From Candidatus Polarisedimenticolia bacterium (GTDB taxonomy: Bacteria; Acidobacteriota; Polarisedimenticolia; Gp22-AA2), in the NCBI GenBank assembly GCA_036001465.1, contig DASYUH010000048.1, positions 1-62,627 on the forward strand: 62,627 nt of DNA, in the 5' to 3' direction. The translations under genes were made by a program, and so were the position numbers. The notes beneath the pieces were generated by a model. That model was not told where the DNA came from. It saw only the letters and a program-made list of their open reading frames with translations, and did no database searches. Positions 55,101 to 62,627 of this stretch are shown here, in pieces. The first letter of the stretch is position 1; every line of letters starts with the position of its first letter.

Positions 55101-56311
55101 GGGCCGGTGCGCGTGATGAACTGGTCGACGCCGTCGATCGCCACCCGTCCGAGGACGGCGGGCGGCGGCATCTCGAGACGCCAGGTCCGCCGCATCGTGC
55201 CGGCGACCGCGTCATGGACCGTGTACCCGCCGCCATCGAAGTCGAGCCAGAGCCTGCGGTCGAGGATGAGCTGGTCCGGCGCGGGCTCGGAGTCGCCGCG
55301 GCGCTTCTCGACGAGCGTCATGGTCTTGCCGCTCTGCATCAGGTAGGCCGGAAGCTGCCTCCACTCGTCCGGCAGGGTCGTCTGCTGCGGATCGACCGCG
55401 GTCACCCCCTCGACCGAGACCAGCCTCAGGTGCGGCCGGGCGTCGAAGACCCACACCTCCTGGGCGGGCCAGGACCCGTCGGGGACTGGCGTCGCCAGGG
55501 TGGAGGCCGGCCCCTCGTGCCGCGCCGCCAGCTCGAGGCTGAAGCGCCCCGGCCGCACCTGCGCCCGCAGCCGGCCGTCCGGATCGATGCGCGCCGGGAG
55601 CGGTCCGCGAAGCGACATCGCGATGAAGCGCTCCGGCAGCGCCCGCCCGAGGACCACTTCCCGGCCTTTTCCGGAGACTTGCAGATCGACGCGGGTCGTC
55701 AGGACCTGTGGAATCTCGTCGGCGACGCGGCGATTGACGGTGACCTCCAGGCGGTCCTCCGCCGTCTCCTCGCCGGCACGTTTCTGGAGCCACAGACGCC
55801 CCTGCTCGTCGCGCGCCGGAAACGGCACGGCGCGTCCCCGGAGCATCAGGCCGACCAGTCCCGTTCCGGTCGGCACCTGGAGGAGCGGGGGCAGCGCGTC
55901 CCAGTCGAACGTTCCGCTCACGGCGTGACGTCCGGCCGCGAGCCAGACGGCGGGCCCGCCCGGCTGCGCCGCCACGATGGCCGGCCGCCCGTCGACGCGC
56001 ACCTCCTGCGGCCAGGTGCGCGCGTCGCCCGGCAGGAGGACCCACTCGTCCCGATGCAGGAGCCACTGCTGCGTGAAACGCCCGCCCCGGTCCGAGAGAT
56101 CGAGACCGAGCCGCGACGGCCAGGCGCACTGGCGCGTCTCGGCGTCCCCCTGGAAGAACGGGCAGCGCTCCTGCTCGTGCCCCTGGAGAACCCAGTCGAT
56201 CCACGGCCGCAGCGGCTCGGGGGTCTTCTCCCTCGTGAGGGGCTCGGCGGACGCCGTCACGGGGAACAGCAGGACGATCAGGACGAGGAGCGGGAGCGCG
56301 GAGCGTAGCAT
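52172..56311 (-). CDS. Large exported/membrane protein of unknown function (1379 residues)
   Basis: I do not recognise a family. Signal peptide (about 1-22, LLVLIVLLFPVTASA), then a beta-rich extracytoplasmic region to about 465. A membrane cluster follows (about 470-560; TWIASWTLLDLFLVLIGAMSV and neighbours), then a Gly-rich linker, further membrane helices (about 690-740), a second large beta-rich domain (about 760-1160), and C-terminal helices ending in a Pro/Lys-rich tail KKKPSPPPLAPPSPSAP. The two beta regions contain repeated strand-turn segments with LPGGAD/LPLPG-like turns. Nothing indicates catalysis. It is followed one base later by the HExxH-TPR gene, which suggests a joint envelope function. 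GC is very high, as in neighbouring genes. Confidence 0.75.
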   Translation of the reverse strand: MLRSALPLLVLIVLLFPVTASAEPLTREKTPEPLRPWIDWVLQGHEQERCPFFQGDAETRQCAWPSRLGLDLSDRGGRFTQQWLLHRDEWVLLPGDARTWPQEVRVDGRPAIVAAQPGGPAVWLAAGRHAVSGTFDWDALPPLLQVPTGTGLVGLMLRGRAVPFPARDEQGRLWLQKRAGEETAEDRLEVTVNRRVADEIPQVLTTRVDLQVSGKGREVVLGRALPERFIAMSLRGPLPARIDPDGRLRAQVRPGRFSLELAARHEGPASTLATPVPDGSWPAQEVWVFDARPHLRLVSVEGVTAVDPQQTTLPDEWRQLPAYLMQSGKTMTLVEKRRGDSEPAPDQLILDRRLWLDFDGGGYTVHDAVAGTMRRTWRLEMPPPAVLGRVAIDGVDQFITRTGPDRPAGVELRQGEVRLDADSRVERGAGVVPAVGWDHDFNQVSAELNLPPAWRLFSASGVDDVSATWIASWTLLDLFLVLIGAMSVARLWGRRFGIIALLTLVLIWIEPGAPHWTWLAVLAFEALRRALPAGRILATVTVVHRLAQVVLVLMIIPFLVDQVRTALYPSLEEPWMGGGGLGGGFLLQAPMGEKGAATEEFDQIRGDLSNKMKAMSALKSNAPASEPAAEGKMAQRSLSYLYAPDPKTVVQTGPGLPDWSWRTVSLSWRGPVKQAQELRLVLIPPAANRLLNLLRVVLVSILALGLFGFPDRSWPARLMRRIGLARPAMATALASALALAGAGSPPAGAAEMPPADMLNELRTRLLQPPACRPNCASSPRMLLDVGPASLRARIEISAAAETAVPLPGGADQWLPDRVAVDGEAATGLVRTGEGRLWLRVSPGNHQVLMEGPLPDRESVPLPLPLKPHRVEARARGWRVEGLHEDGQAEDSLQLVQERGRERGPSGAFEPIALPPFVRVERELTLGIKWQVATRVVRITPVGSAVRLEVPLLPGESVTTADVRVAGDRALVSLAPQATEAAWTSSLDQRESIRLAAPGDVPWVEVWRLAAGPVWHVEVQGIPVVHLPEETPVRMREWRPWPGEAVTIDVIRPGGLPGQTLTIDTTDLTISPGLRATDASLNLTVRSSRGEQHVLTLPEVAELQSVSINGVVQPIRQDGRELTLPIMPGPQHIGVAWRQNDGIRLGFRAPEVDLGTASVNARTSIVMPADRWTLLLGGPRLGPAVLFWSRVVVGLLAAIALGRLRLTPLRARDWFLLSLGLTQAPVWISLVIVGWLFALGWRGQRGAEGSGVRFNLLQVLLAGATVVALGGLFWSITNGLLGLPEMQIAGNDSQAGNLHWYLDRSGEVLPRPWVVSVPLFLYRLAMLAWALWLAQALLRWLKWGWESFTRGGLWRPRLKKKPSPPPLAPPSPSAPGVAAP

Positions 56312-56391
56312 GGCAGGTCCCCCCGGAAAACTCCCGGGGAGGCTATCGCCAGCAGGCGTGCCCCGTCAACTTCCGTGCCGGGAACGACCGT

Positions 56392-59070
56392 CTATTCCCG
56401 TGTGGCCGGTCCCCAGAGCTCGACGGTTCCGTTGATCCGGATCAACTCGACGAAGATGTTCTTCCCGCTCTTGTGCTTGGGCACGGTCAGGAGATACGTG
56501 TGCGGCGCCCCCGTGACGCACTCCTCGCATTCGATCGGGGCCATGTTCTGCTGGCTCCGGTTCCCCTGCGAGTCGAACACGACGATATTGAAGGACGCAA
56601 TGTCGACCTCGTGGGTGGTTGTCCAGGTGACGATCCCCGAGCCCCGGCCCAGCGGGCCCGAGAAGGAAATGGCGATCGGGTCGATACGCTGGTCGCAAAC
56701 CGCCGGGTCCTGACTGGCGTTGGGAATCGTCGGACAGACGTCGCAGGCATCGCCGACCCGGTCGAAGTCCTGGTCCTCCTGTGCCGGATTGTCGACGAGC
56801 GGGCAGTTGTCGCAGGCGCTCAGGACGCCGTCGCCGTCGGGGTCGGTCCCGGCGGCACCCTCGTCCACGAGCCCGTCGCAGTCGTTGTCCGCGCCGTCAC
56901 AGACCTCCGCAGCCCCCGGATGCACGTCGGCGCGGACGTCGTCGCAGTCGGTGCAGGAGGTGAACCCGTCTCCATCCGTGTCAACGCAATTGCAGCCGAT
57001 GCTAGCCAGGTATATCTCCTCGTTGAAGTTTCGGAAGTCTGTCCAGGCCACCGTGTACTGGCTCCCAGTCCAGGCCAGCCTAGGCGAATTCAAGGATCCG
57101 GGGTCGTTCGTCAGCCTGAAGTCGGAGCCGATGCGCACGCCCTGGGCGGTCAGGCCGATGAAATAGATCTCCCCGTTCCCGTCGCGCCCGTCCACCCACG
57201 TCACGCCGTACTCATCGCCGTTCCAGACCAGCGACGGCAAACTCGAGCCGTCCGGACTGCCGTCCACTCGGACCTCGCCGCCGATCCGATTCCCGGTTGG
57301 GTCGAGGCGCGCGAAGACGACGTGGACGGGCTGCGCGTCCGTTTTGCTGTCCCAGGCGACTCCATACTCCGATCCTGTCCAGACGAGCGAAGGAGCCACG
57401 AACAGAGTTGACGTCGTGGTGACACGGATTTCCTCCGCCAGCTTGGTCCCCGAAGCGCCGACCCCGACAAAGTAGACGTCGCCCTCCCCGCCGTTCCGGT
57501 CATCCCGAAAGGCGATGCCGAACCGAGATCCGGTCCACGCCAGGCTCGGGTTGCTGGAAATCCTCGGATGATCGGTGAGCCGGACGTCGGCGCCGATCTT
57601 GGACCCGGAGGCATCGAGCAGCGCGAAGTAGAGCTCGCCGTTGTAATCGTCGCGAAGGTCGCTCCAGGCGAGGCCGTAACCGGTTCCCGACCAGACGAGG
57701 CTGGGACGGATCGAATCCCGCGCGGCGTTCGTGACTCGCAGGTCGCCGGTCACGAAGGTTCCGGCCGGCCCGAGTCGCTTGAAGTAGATCTCGTAATTGC
57801 CATCCCGGTTGTCTGCCCATGCGAGTCCGTACTCCGACCCCGTCCAGACCAGAGAGGCCATCGTGCTCCTTGCCGGGTTATTGGTGACCCTGATGTCAGT
57901 GCCGATCTTCGATCCCGATGGATCGAGATGCGCAAAATAGATCTCATCGTTTCCGTCGCGAAAATCCGACCAGGCCACGCCGAATTCCGATCCCGTCCAG
58001 ACCAAAGAGGGCTCGATGGACTGGCTGGTGTCGTTCGTGACTCGGATGTCCGCCCCGATCTTGTTGGGCGGGAAGCACGACCCCTGGCAGGCAATCCCGT
58101 TGTCGGCCTGACCATCGCAATTGTTGTCGATCCCGTCGCAGATCTCCGGGTTTCCCGGGAATCGTGCGGGATCCGAATCGTCACAGTCTCCCTGGCAGTC
58201 CGTGACACCGTCGAGATCGTCGTCGAAGCAAGGTTCGCCCGAGATGGTCACGAACCCGGTGATTCCGCTGCTCTCGAAGCCGTTGATGGTCGCCGTGTCG
58301 CCGGCGTACAGGCACTGACCCTTGCCGGGCGCCGAGACTGTCAGGGTGGCGTTGCCGTCGGCATCGGGAACGAGACCCGTATCAGTCCACTGATCCCGCC
58401 TCAGGTCGGGCGGCGTCGTGCAGGTGGCCAGCCGGGTGAATATCCTGCCGATCTCGGTCGAAGCTGTGAAGTTGTCGGGGCAGGTTCCGAGGCCGGCCAT
58501 GACTCCGAGAGAGTCCGGGTCGCAGTCGCTGAAGACGCTCGGAGCAGTAAAGTGAAGCGAGAGGGTCACCATGCCGCCCGACGAGGACTGGGAAACGATT
58601 GTCGGGGCCCCCCCGGTGTCACCACAGGGCAGGGGAAGGGCAAGGCCGGTCGACGGGTCGAACTTGTGTGCCATTTCGACGAGGTAACCCAACGAGTTGG
58701 GGTCGACGCCGCTCAGCGAGACGAAGAGTCCTTTCCCGTCGTTACCCTGGACGGCGATCACGATACGCCGCCTTCCCGCCTGCGAGACCGGACAGCCGAC
58801 GAACCCGGACACCTGCCAGTCTGTGCTGATAGTCACGCGTCCATCGTCCCCCACACCCTCGTTGACGATGTCCACGAGGCCACTGTTCGCGCCGATCGGA
58901 TTCGAGAGCTCATAGGTGAAGCCGGCGACAGGTCCCGTGTCCGTGCACACGAAATAGGAATCGACGCCATGATAGATGGGCACCCCCGCGGCGCAGGCCG
59001 CGTAGACGCCGGAAGTGAGGGCGAGACAGAGTGGAATGCCGATGAGCGCGATCGCAACCGCTTTGTTCAT
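56392..59070 (-). CDS. Secreted seven-repeat propeller protein with MopE and thrombospondin-3-like calcium motifs
   Basis: An 892-residue exported protein: signal peptide about 1-24, GGAGGTGAGCC before the ATG. After an N-terminal beta domain comes a MopE-type motif (DCDDSDPARFPGNPEICDGIDNN CDG). Seven about 50-residue repeats follow, each with DxRVT, PSLVWTGSEYGVAW and DxRDGNxEIYFA-like cores and a closing SGSKIG, consistent with a seven-bladed propeller (about 360-700). Then come a second MopE motif (HPGAAEVCDGADNDCDGLVDEG) and thrombospondin-3-type DGDGVLSACDNCPLVDNPAQ and VGDACDVCPTIPNASQD, and a C-terminal beta domain. Likely a calcium-stabilised surface adhesin or binding protein; no enzymatic motif was seen. 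Confidence 0.82.
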   Translation of the reverse strand: MNKAVAIALIGIPLCLALTSGVYAACAAGVPIYHGVDSYFVCTDTGPVAGFTYELSNPIGANSGLVDIVNEGVGDDGRVTISTDWQVSGFVGCPVSQAGRRRIVIAVQGNDGKGLFVSLSGVDPNSLGYLVEMAHKFDPSTGLALPLPCGDTGGAPTIVSQSSSGGMVTLSLHFTAPSVFSDCDPDSLGVMAGLGTCPDNFTASTEIGRIFTRLATCTTPPDLRRDQWTDTGLVPDADGNATLTVSAPGKGQCLYAGDTATINGFESSGITGFVTISGEPCFDDDLDGVTDCQGDCDDSDPARFPGNPEICDGIDNNCDGQADNGIACQGSCFPPNKIGADIRVTNDTSQSIEPSLVWTGSEFGVAWSDFRDGNDEIYFAHLDPSGSKIGTDIRVTNNPARSTMASLVWTGSEYGLAWADNRDGNYEIYFKRLGPAGTFVTGDLRVTNAARDSIRPSLVWSGTGYGLAWSDLRDDYNGELYFALLDASGSKIGADVRLTDHPRISSNPSLAWTGSRFGIAFRDDRNGGEGDVYFVGVGASGTKLAEEIRVTTTSTLFVAPSLVWTGSEYGVAWDSKTDAQPVHVVFARLDPTGNRIGGEVRVDGSPDGSSLPSLVWNGDEYGVTWVDGRDGNGEIYFIGLTAQGVRIGSDFRLTNDPGSLNSPRLAWTGSQYTVAWTDFRNFNEEIYLASIGCNCVDTDGDGFTSCTDCDDVRADVHPGAAEVCDGADNDCDGLVDEGAAGTDPDGDGVLSACDNCPLVDNPAQEDQDFDRVGDACDVCPTIPNASQDPAVCDQRIDPIAISFSGPLGRGSGIVTWTTTHEVDIASFNIVVFDSQGNRSQQNMAPIECEECVTGAPHTYLLTVPKHKSGKNIFVELIRINGTVELWGPATRE

Positions 59071-59257
59071 GGCTCACCTCCGGGGGGTGAAAGGGGTCTG
59101 ATGCCTTCAAATCTACGCCCGTGACACCCGGCCGACAACGGAAATCGCGGAGAAACAACCCACGGTCGGGGGACGGCTGGGTATTCTGGCCGCACTCTCG
59201 CCCAGGCTTGCGGAACCGAGCCGCGCCGGGGGTTCTTCGGGGAATGGAGCCCTGTCC

Positions 59258-59340
59258 ATGGCGCGATGGTCCGTCTACATCTTGAGGTGTGGGGACGGCA
59301 GTCTCTACACCGGGATCGCGACGGATGTGCGCCGCCCAAA
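59258..59340 (+). pseudogene. 5' fragment of a GIY-YIG gene (tandem duplicate)
   Basis: The first 26 codons of a GIY-YIG-type gene, MARWSVYILRCGDGSLYTGI and ATDVRRP, are almost identical to the start of the intact copy at 60215 (MAQWSVYVVRCGDGTLYTGI). After codon 26 the match stops and sequence belonging to the opposite-strand FxLYD gene begins. It is the 5' arm of a direct duplication whose two ends lie about 955 bases apart. It is not functional: the catalytic Arg/Glu region is missing. Confidence 0.8.
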
Positions 59341-59346
59341 CCGGGT

Positions 59347-60083
59347 TCAGTTCTTCCTTCCGAGGTTCAGGTCCTGGACGGATGTCTCGAGGATCACCGG
59401 CCCGCCGTGCTCGAGGGCGTCTCGGGGGCTCAGCTTGATTTCGGCGGAGAACGGGCGGCTGCCATGGGGCGGCATCGGTTCATAAGGGCCGTCGAGCCGC
59501 TCGTAGTGACAGGTCACGATCGGCGCAATGCCACGGCCGACGACGCGACCCTGGCCGTCCAGGGCGCGGCATGCCACGGAGACAGCGCGGATGGGCAGGT
59601 CGCCGCCATTCTTCACCTCCCCGATCGCCTGAAGCGGCCGTCGGTGGATTTCAGGGGTGTACTCCATGTTCTCGTCGGGGGTGTACCAGATGTCCCTTTT
59701 CTGGCCGGGCAGCCGGGGCCGGCGAGGACGTGTGTCACGATCGTCTGGGCGAGGCGGTTGATCGCGCCCGGGTTGTCGAGCCGTGCCGTCGAGACTCTGG
59801 CCGCGACCCGCGTGAAGCGTGGATCGACGCCGGCCCACAACGGCACGAACATCGCCGGCACCGCCCATAGCCCCATCAGTCCCAGGAGGAGTTTTCTGGC
59901 ATTCACCTTGTCAGGACTGAGGCGTGCCAGGAGCGCACAGAAGGGGGCGAAGAGGGCCAGTCCCCACAGCATGCCCTGCAACCAGAGCCCGCTTAAGGAG
60001 CCGAAGACAATGTACGAGATGAACGACCAGCCTTCATCGCCGGTAAAACTAGGGTCGGGGCGCCCCCCAGTAAAGGCTCCGGC
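59347..60083 (-). pseudogene. Frameshifted, 5'-truncated membrane protein with FxLYD-like domain
   Basis: One minus-strand frame (open from 60083, no start codon after an in-frame TGA) encodes a membrane segment, GLALFAPFCALLARLSP and LLLGLMGLWAVPAMFVPLW, up to about THVLAGPGCPARKG near 59710. The protein resumes in another frame with PGQKRDIWYTPDENMEYTPE and PLQAIGEVKNGGDLPIRAVS, then RPFSAEI, an FxLYD-type domain, ending at 59347. An indel near 59710-59720 therefore breaks the gene, and the N-terminus is missing. The remnant lies between the two GIY-YIG copies. Confidence 0.65.
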
Positions 60084-60214
60084 TCAGACATGTCGCAGGC
60101 TCCTCCCTAGCAGGGTGCGCGACTCGGGCGAGCGGGGTGTATTCTCCACGGGCGCTCGCGCGGACTCGCGAAGCAGGACGCGGCCACGTGGGCCCTGGTG
60201 CATCGACTCTGTTC

Positions 60215-60604
60215 ATGGCGCAATGGTCCGTCTACGTCGTGCGGTGCGGTGATGGGACCCTCTATACCGGCATCGCCACGAACATTCGCCGTCGGCTCGC
60301 GGAGCATGCGCGGCACGACGGCCGGGGGGCGAAGTATGTGCGCGGCAGAGGGCCGCTGCGCCTCGTGTTCGTGAGAGCCGTCGGCACCAGGGGCATGGCG
60401 CTGCAAATCGAAAGCCGGATCAAGAAGCTTCCGAAGGCACGGAAGGAGGCGCTGATCGCAGGGGGCGCCGGAAATCCGTTCCGGGTCGGGCTCCCCGAAT
60501 TCAACGCGGCGACGCCCCCGTCGCCACGGGCTTCACGTCGTCCGGCAGCGCGGGGGCCTTGTCGCCCGGCGGCGAGGCGGGCGTCCCGTCCGGCATCGGG
60601 ATGA
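60215..60604 (+). CDS. GIY-YIG nuclease-domain protein (UPF0213-like)
   Basis: A 129-residue protein. Residues 1-90 are a minimal GIY-YIG domain: VYVVRCGDGTLYTGI (the GIY and YIG positions read VYV and YTG), RRRLAEHARHDG (catalytic Arg region) and QIESRIKKLP (metal-binding Glu). Length to about 100 matches UPF0213-type proteins; the extra 30 residues (PRASRRPAARGP and following) are low-complexity and lie over the 3' end of the opposite-strand peptidase gene. The start ATG 60215 is equivalent to the start of the fragment at 59258. Biological function of the family is not established; DNA binding or nicking is the expectation. Confidence 0.82.
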   Translation: MAQWSVYVVRCGDGTLYTGIATNIRRRLAEHARHDGRGAKYVRGRGPLRLVFVRAVGTRGMALQIESRIKKLPKARKEALIAGGAGNPFRVGLPEFNAATPPSPRASRRPAARGPCRPAARRASRPASG

Positions 60605-62627
60605 GATGCGCGTCGAGCCAGCCGATCCACTCGCGGTAGACCGAGCGGCTGCGCACCGGGTCGGCGGGAAAGTGGCCCGGCACGGGCCAGGCGACGAAGC
60701 GCGTGGGGACGCCGTTGTCCTTGAGGGCGTGGTACAGACGGTAGGACTGGGTCACCGGGACGCGGGCGTCGCCGGTGTTGGACAGGATCAGGGTGGGCGT
60801 CTTGACGCGCTGGGCGTAGGTGATCGGCGACTGCTCGCGGTACGCCTTGTCGCGGCCGCCGGTCCAGGGGGATCCGCCGAACGACCAGCGCGCCTGCACG
60901 TTGAAATCGGCCAGATTGTACTGGTCGATGAAATCGCTGACCGTGGCGCCGGTGACCGCCGCCTTCCAGACGTCGTAGTGGCCGATGAGCCAGGAGGTCA
61001 TGTAGCCGCCGTACGACCAGCCCGACACGCCGATGCGGCCCGGGTCGACGAACCCGCGCGCCTGGACGACCTTGAGCCCGGCCATGACGTCCCGGCCGGG
61101 GCCGTCCCCGGCGTTGTTGACGATCGCCCGCTGGTACGCGTTGCCCAGGTTGTCGCTGCCCCGGTAATTCGGCTGGAAGACGACGTAGCCGCGCGCCGCC
61201 AGGAGCTGGCCGAAGGTCGAGAAGCTCTCGGTCGAGGCGGCCTGCGGACCGCCATGGATGAGAAGCACCAGCGGGAACCGCTTCCGCGCGTCGAATCCCG
61301 GAGGATAGATCAGGACTCCGTTCTCCGACAGCCTGTCCGGCCCCTGCCACTCGATGGTCTCCACGCGTCCGAGATCCAGCGACGCCACCGGGTCGTTGAA
61401 CGACGTCAGGCGCCGCGGCGCGGCGTCGGGCGACGCCATGTAGTAAAGCTCCGTCGGATGCTGGGGCTCGCTGCCCGTGAAGGCGACCGCGCCATTCTTC
61501 GCCACCGCCGCGTCGATCCAGAACGACCATGAGGGGTTCGCCTTGCCGAGGTCCAGACGGCGGGCCGGGCCATCGAGCGGCTGCAGCCAGAGCGAGACGC
61601 GCGTGCCGTCGTTGCCGCCCACCAGGAGCGACCGGCTGTCGGGCATCCAGATCGATCGATAGAGGCAGCGATCGATGGCACGGGTGACGACTTTCGGCTC
61701 GCCGCCCGCCGCGGGGACGACATGGATCTCGTTGACGGCGTTCGGGTCGCCGTCCCGCGGGTACCAGAGGGCGATGCGCGCGCCGTCCGGGCTGTAGCTC
61801 GGAAAGCCCTCCAGGAGGGTGCGCCCCGTCAGGGGGCGCAGGGCGCCGGAGGCCACCTCGAGAATCTGGATCGACGTCCGATCGGCGTCGCCGAAGTGCG
61901 GGTTGTCCTGCCGCGCGAAGGCGATCTGCCTGCCGTCGGGCGACCAGGAGAGGGGGGACGACGGGGGACCGGGAGGCTCGCTCACGGGCAGGCTCCAGCC
62001 GCCCGAAGTGAGCCGCCGCGCCACCCCGCCTTCGGCCGGCACCAGCCAGATGTGCGACGGCAAGGCCGCCTGTTGCGCCAGATAGTCGTTGTTCCCGACC
62101 TCGAAGGCGTCCTCCCCCTTCTTCATCGCTTCGCGGTTGGCGGGCACGTCCTCGGTGACAAAGGCGAGGGCGCCGCCGTCCGGCCTCCAGGCAAACTGCT
62201 GCACGCCCGCAAAGGCGTCGGTGATCTGCAGCGCGTCGCCGCCGTCCATCGGCATGACGAAGATCTGGCGGTGCCCCTCTTCGTCCGGAGCGATCGGCGG
62301 GGCCCCCTTTTCCGTCGCGGCGGGGGTCGCCGCAGGCTCGACCTTCGGGGTCTTCCTGGGCGTCCCCTTCGCCAGGAACGCCAGCCTGTCGCCCCCCGGC
62401 GACCAGCGGGGGTGGGCCAGCTCCTGCCGCCCGCGCGTCAGGACGCGCTGCGCCCCCGTCGCGACGTCCACGACGACGAGCTCCGCCTCGTGCCGGTTGT
62501 CGTCGTAGTTCGGACGGGACACGACGATGACGATCGAGTTCCCGTCGGGGGACACCTGCGGGTCGCTCACGCGCACCAGGCGGGCCAGGTCCTCGAAGCC
62601 GATGCGTCGGGGGGCGGCGGTGGATGT
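60501..62627 (-). CDS. S9-family prolyl oligopeptidase/acylaminoacyl peptidase, 5'-truncated by the window edge
   Basis: 708 residues are visible; the frame is open to the right edge (reading RRIGFEDLARLVRVSDPQVS at its start), so the N-terminus and signal peptide lie beyond the window. The N-terminal half is a seven-bladed TolB/WD-like propeller (DPQVSPDGNSI, HPRWSPGGDRLAF, WSPDGRQIAF, YSPDGARIAL). The C-terminal alpha/beta hydrolase has the nucleophile elbow GWSYGGYMTS, the acid in NTGDARVPV and the His in VPGHFPADP, the S9C peptidase triad in the expected order. It cleaves peptides, probably in the periplasm or outside. Its last about 100 bases overlap the tail of the convergent GIY-YIG gene. 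Confidence 0.92.
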   Translation of the reverse strand, partial: TSTAAPRRIGFEDLARLVRVSDPQVSPDGNSIVIVVSRPNYDDNRHEAELVVVDVATGAQRVLTRGRQELAHPRWSPGGDRLAFLAKGTPRKTPKVEPAATPAATEKGAPPIAPDEEGHRQIFVMPMDGGDALQITDAFAGVQQFAWRPDGGALAFVTEDVPANREAMKKGEDAFEVGNNDYLAQQAALPSHIWLVPAEGGVARRLTSGGWSLPVSEPPGPPSSPLSWSPDGRQIAFARQDNPHFGDADRTSIQILEVASGALRPLTGRTLLEGFPSYSPDGARIALWYPRDGDPNAVNEIHVVPAAGGEPKVVTRAIDRCLYRSIWMPDSRSLLVGGNDGTRVSLWLQPLDGPARRLDLGKANPSWSFWIDAAVAKNGAVAFTGSEPQHPTELYYMASPDAAPRRLTSFNDPVASLDLGRVETIEWQGPDRLSENGVLIYPPGFDARKRFPLVLLIHGGPQAASTESFSTFGQLLAARGYVVFQPNYRGSDNLGNAYQRAIVNNAGDGPGRDVMAGLKVVQARGFVDPGRIGVSGWSYGGYMTSWLIGHYDVWKAAVTGATVSDFIDQYNLADFNVQARWSFGGSPWTGGRDKAYREQSPITYAQRVKTPTLILSNTGDARVPVTQSYRLYHALKDNGVPTRFVAWPVPGHFPADPVRSRSVYREWIGWLDAHLIPMPDGTPASPPGDKAPALPDDVKPVATGASPR

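Overview
The window is a high-GC chromosomal segment from a Gram-negative bacterium. Diderm signs are outer-membrane barrel-like and lipoprotein-like proteins and a Wzx/Wzy-type polysaccharide cluster. The gene mix (large secreted BNR propellers, MopE/thrombospondin-3-like calcium motifs, DUF885 and S9 peptidases, a class III aminotransferase) suggests Acidobacteriota or a neighbouring soil phylum. That placement is inference; no 16S rRNA or marker gene is present.

Left flank (1-7.9 kb): a truncated HNH-nuclease-type protein with a pentapeptide-like N-terminus, a class III aminotransferase, a secreted BNR/PKD protein, then debris (an FG-GAP tail and a second, 88-residue copy of the aminotransferase N-terminus) and a PAP2-family phosphatase.

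Islands (7.9-27.3 kb): three direct copies of a tmRNA (ssrA) 3' end motif lie at 7.9, 14.7 and 27.25 kb. The first is a recognisable tmRNA 3' fragment. The other two share about 150 bp of extra upstream sequence and look like attachment-site remnants. The first interval (7.9-14.7 kb, visibly lower GC) holds an IS630 remnant, a 1257-residue secreted propeller protein and a divergent AraC/DUF4386 pair in which the AraC gene is frameshifted. The second interval (14.7-27.2 kb) holds an IS91-type remnant and a complete exopolysaccharide locus: ExoY-like initiating transferase, Wzz, Wzy/ligase, a GT4-kinase fusion, Wzx and GT2 on the minus strand, and a barrel-like protein plus two GT4 enzymes on the plus strand. 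No integrase is visible.

Biosynthetic segment (27.3-34.2 kb): a one-module NRPS (A domain interrupted by an FkbM methyltransferase, PCP, thioesterase with Cys in the nucleophile position) is translationally coupled to an acyl-CoA dehydrogenase, followed by a divergent FAD amine/amino-acid oxidase. The A-domain code reads DLTKIGHVGK, which is aspartate-like. This is the best candidate for an undescribed pathway.

Right flank (34.2-62.6 kb, very high GC): housekeeping and surface genes. They include a DUF885 peptidase, a DksA-zinc-finger/SpoIIE phosphatase fusion, a PYROXD2-like oxidoreductase, a BNR propeller, an SRPBCC/GyrI-like protein, an esterase, a BrkB-type membrane protein, a coiled-coil lipoprotein, an AMP-ligase/ACP/PlsC fusion, a threonine dehydratase, a TMEM175-like channel, a two-gene unit of a HExxH-TPR protein and a 1379-residue membrane protein of unknown function, a seven-repeat propeller protein, a GIY-YIG duplication around a broken gene, and a 5'-truncated S9 peptidase.
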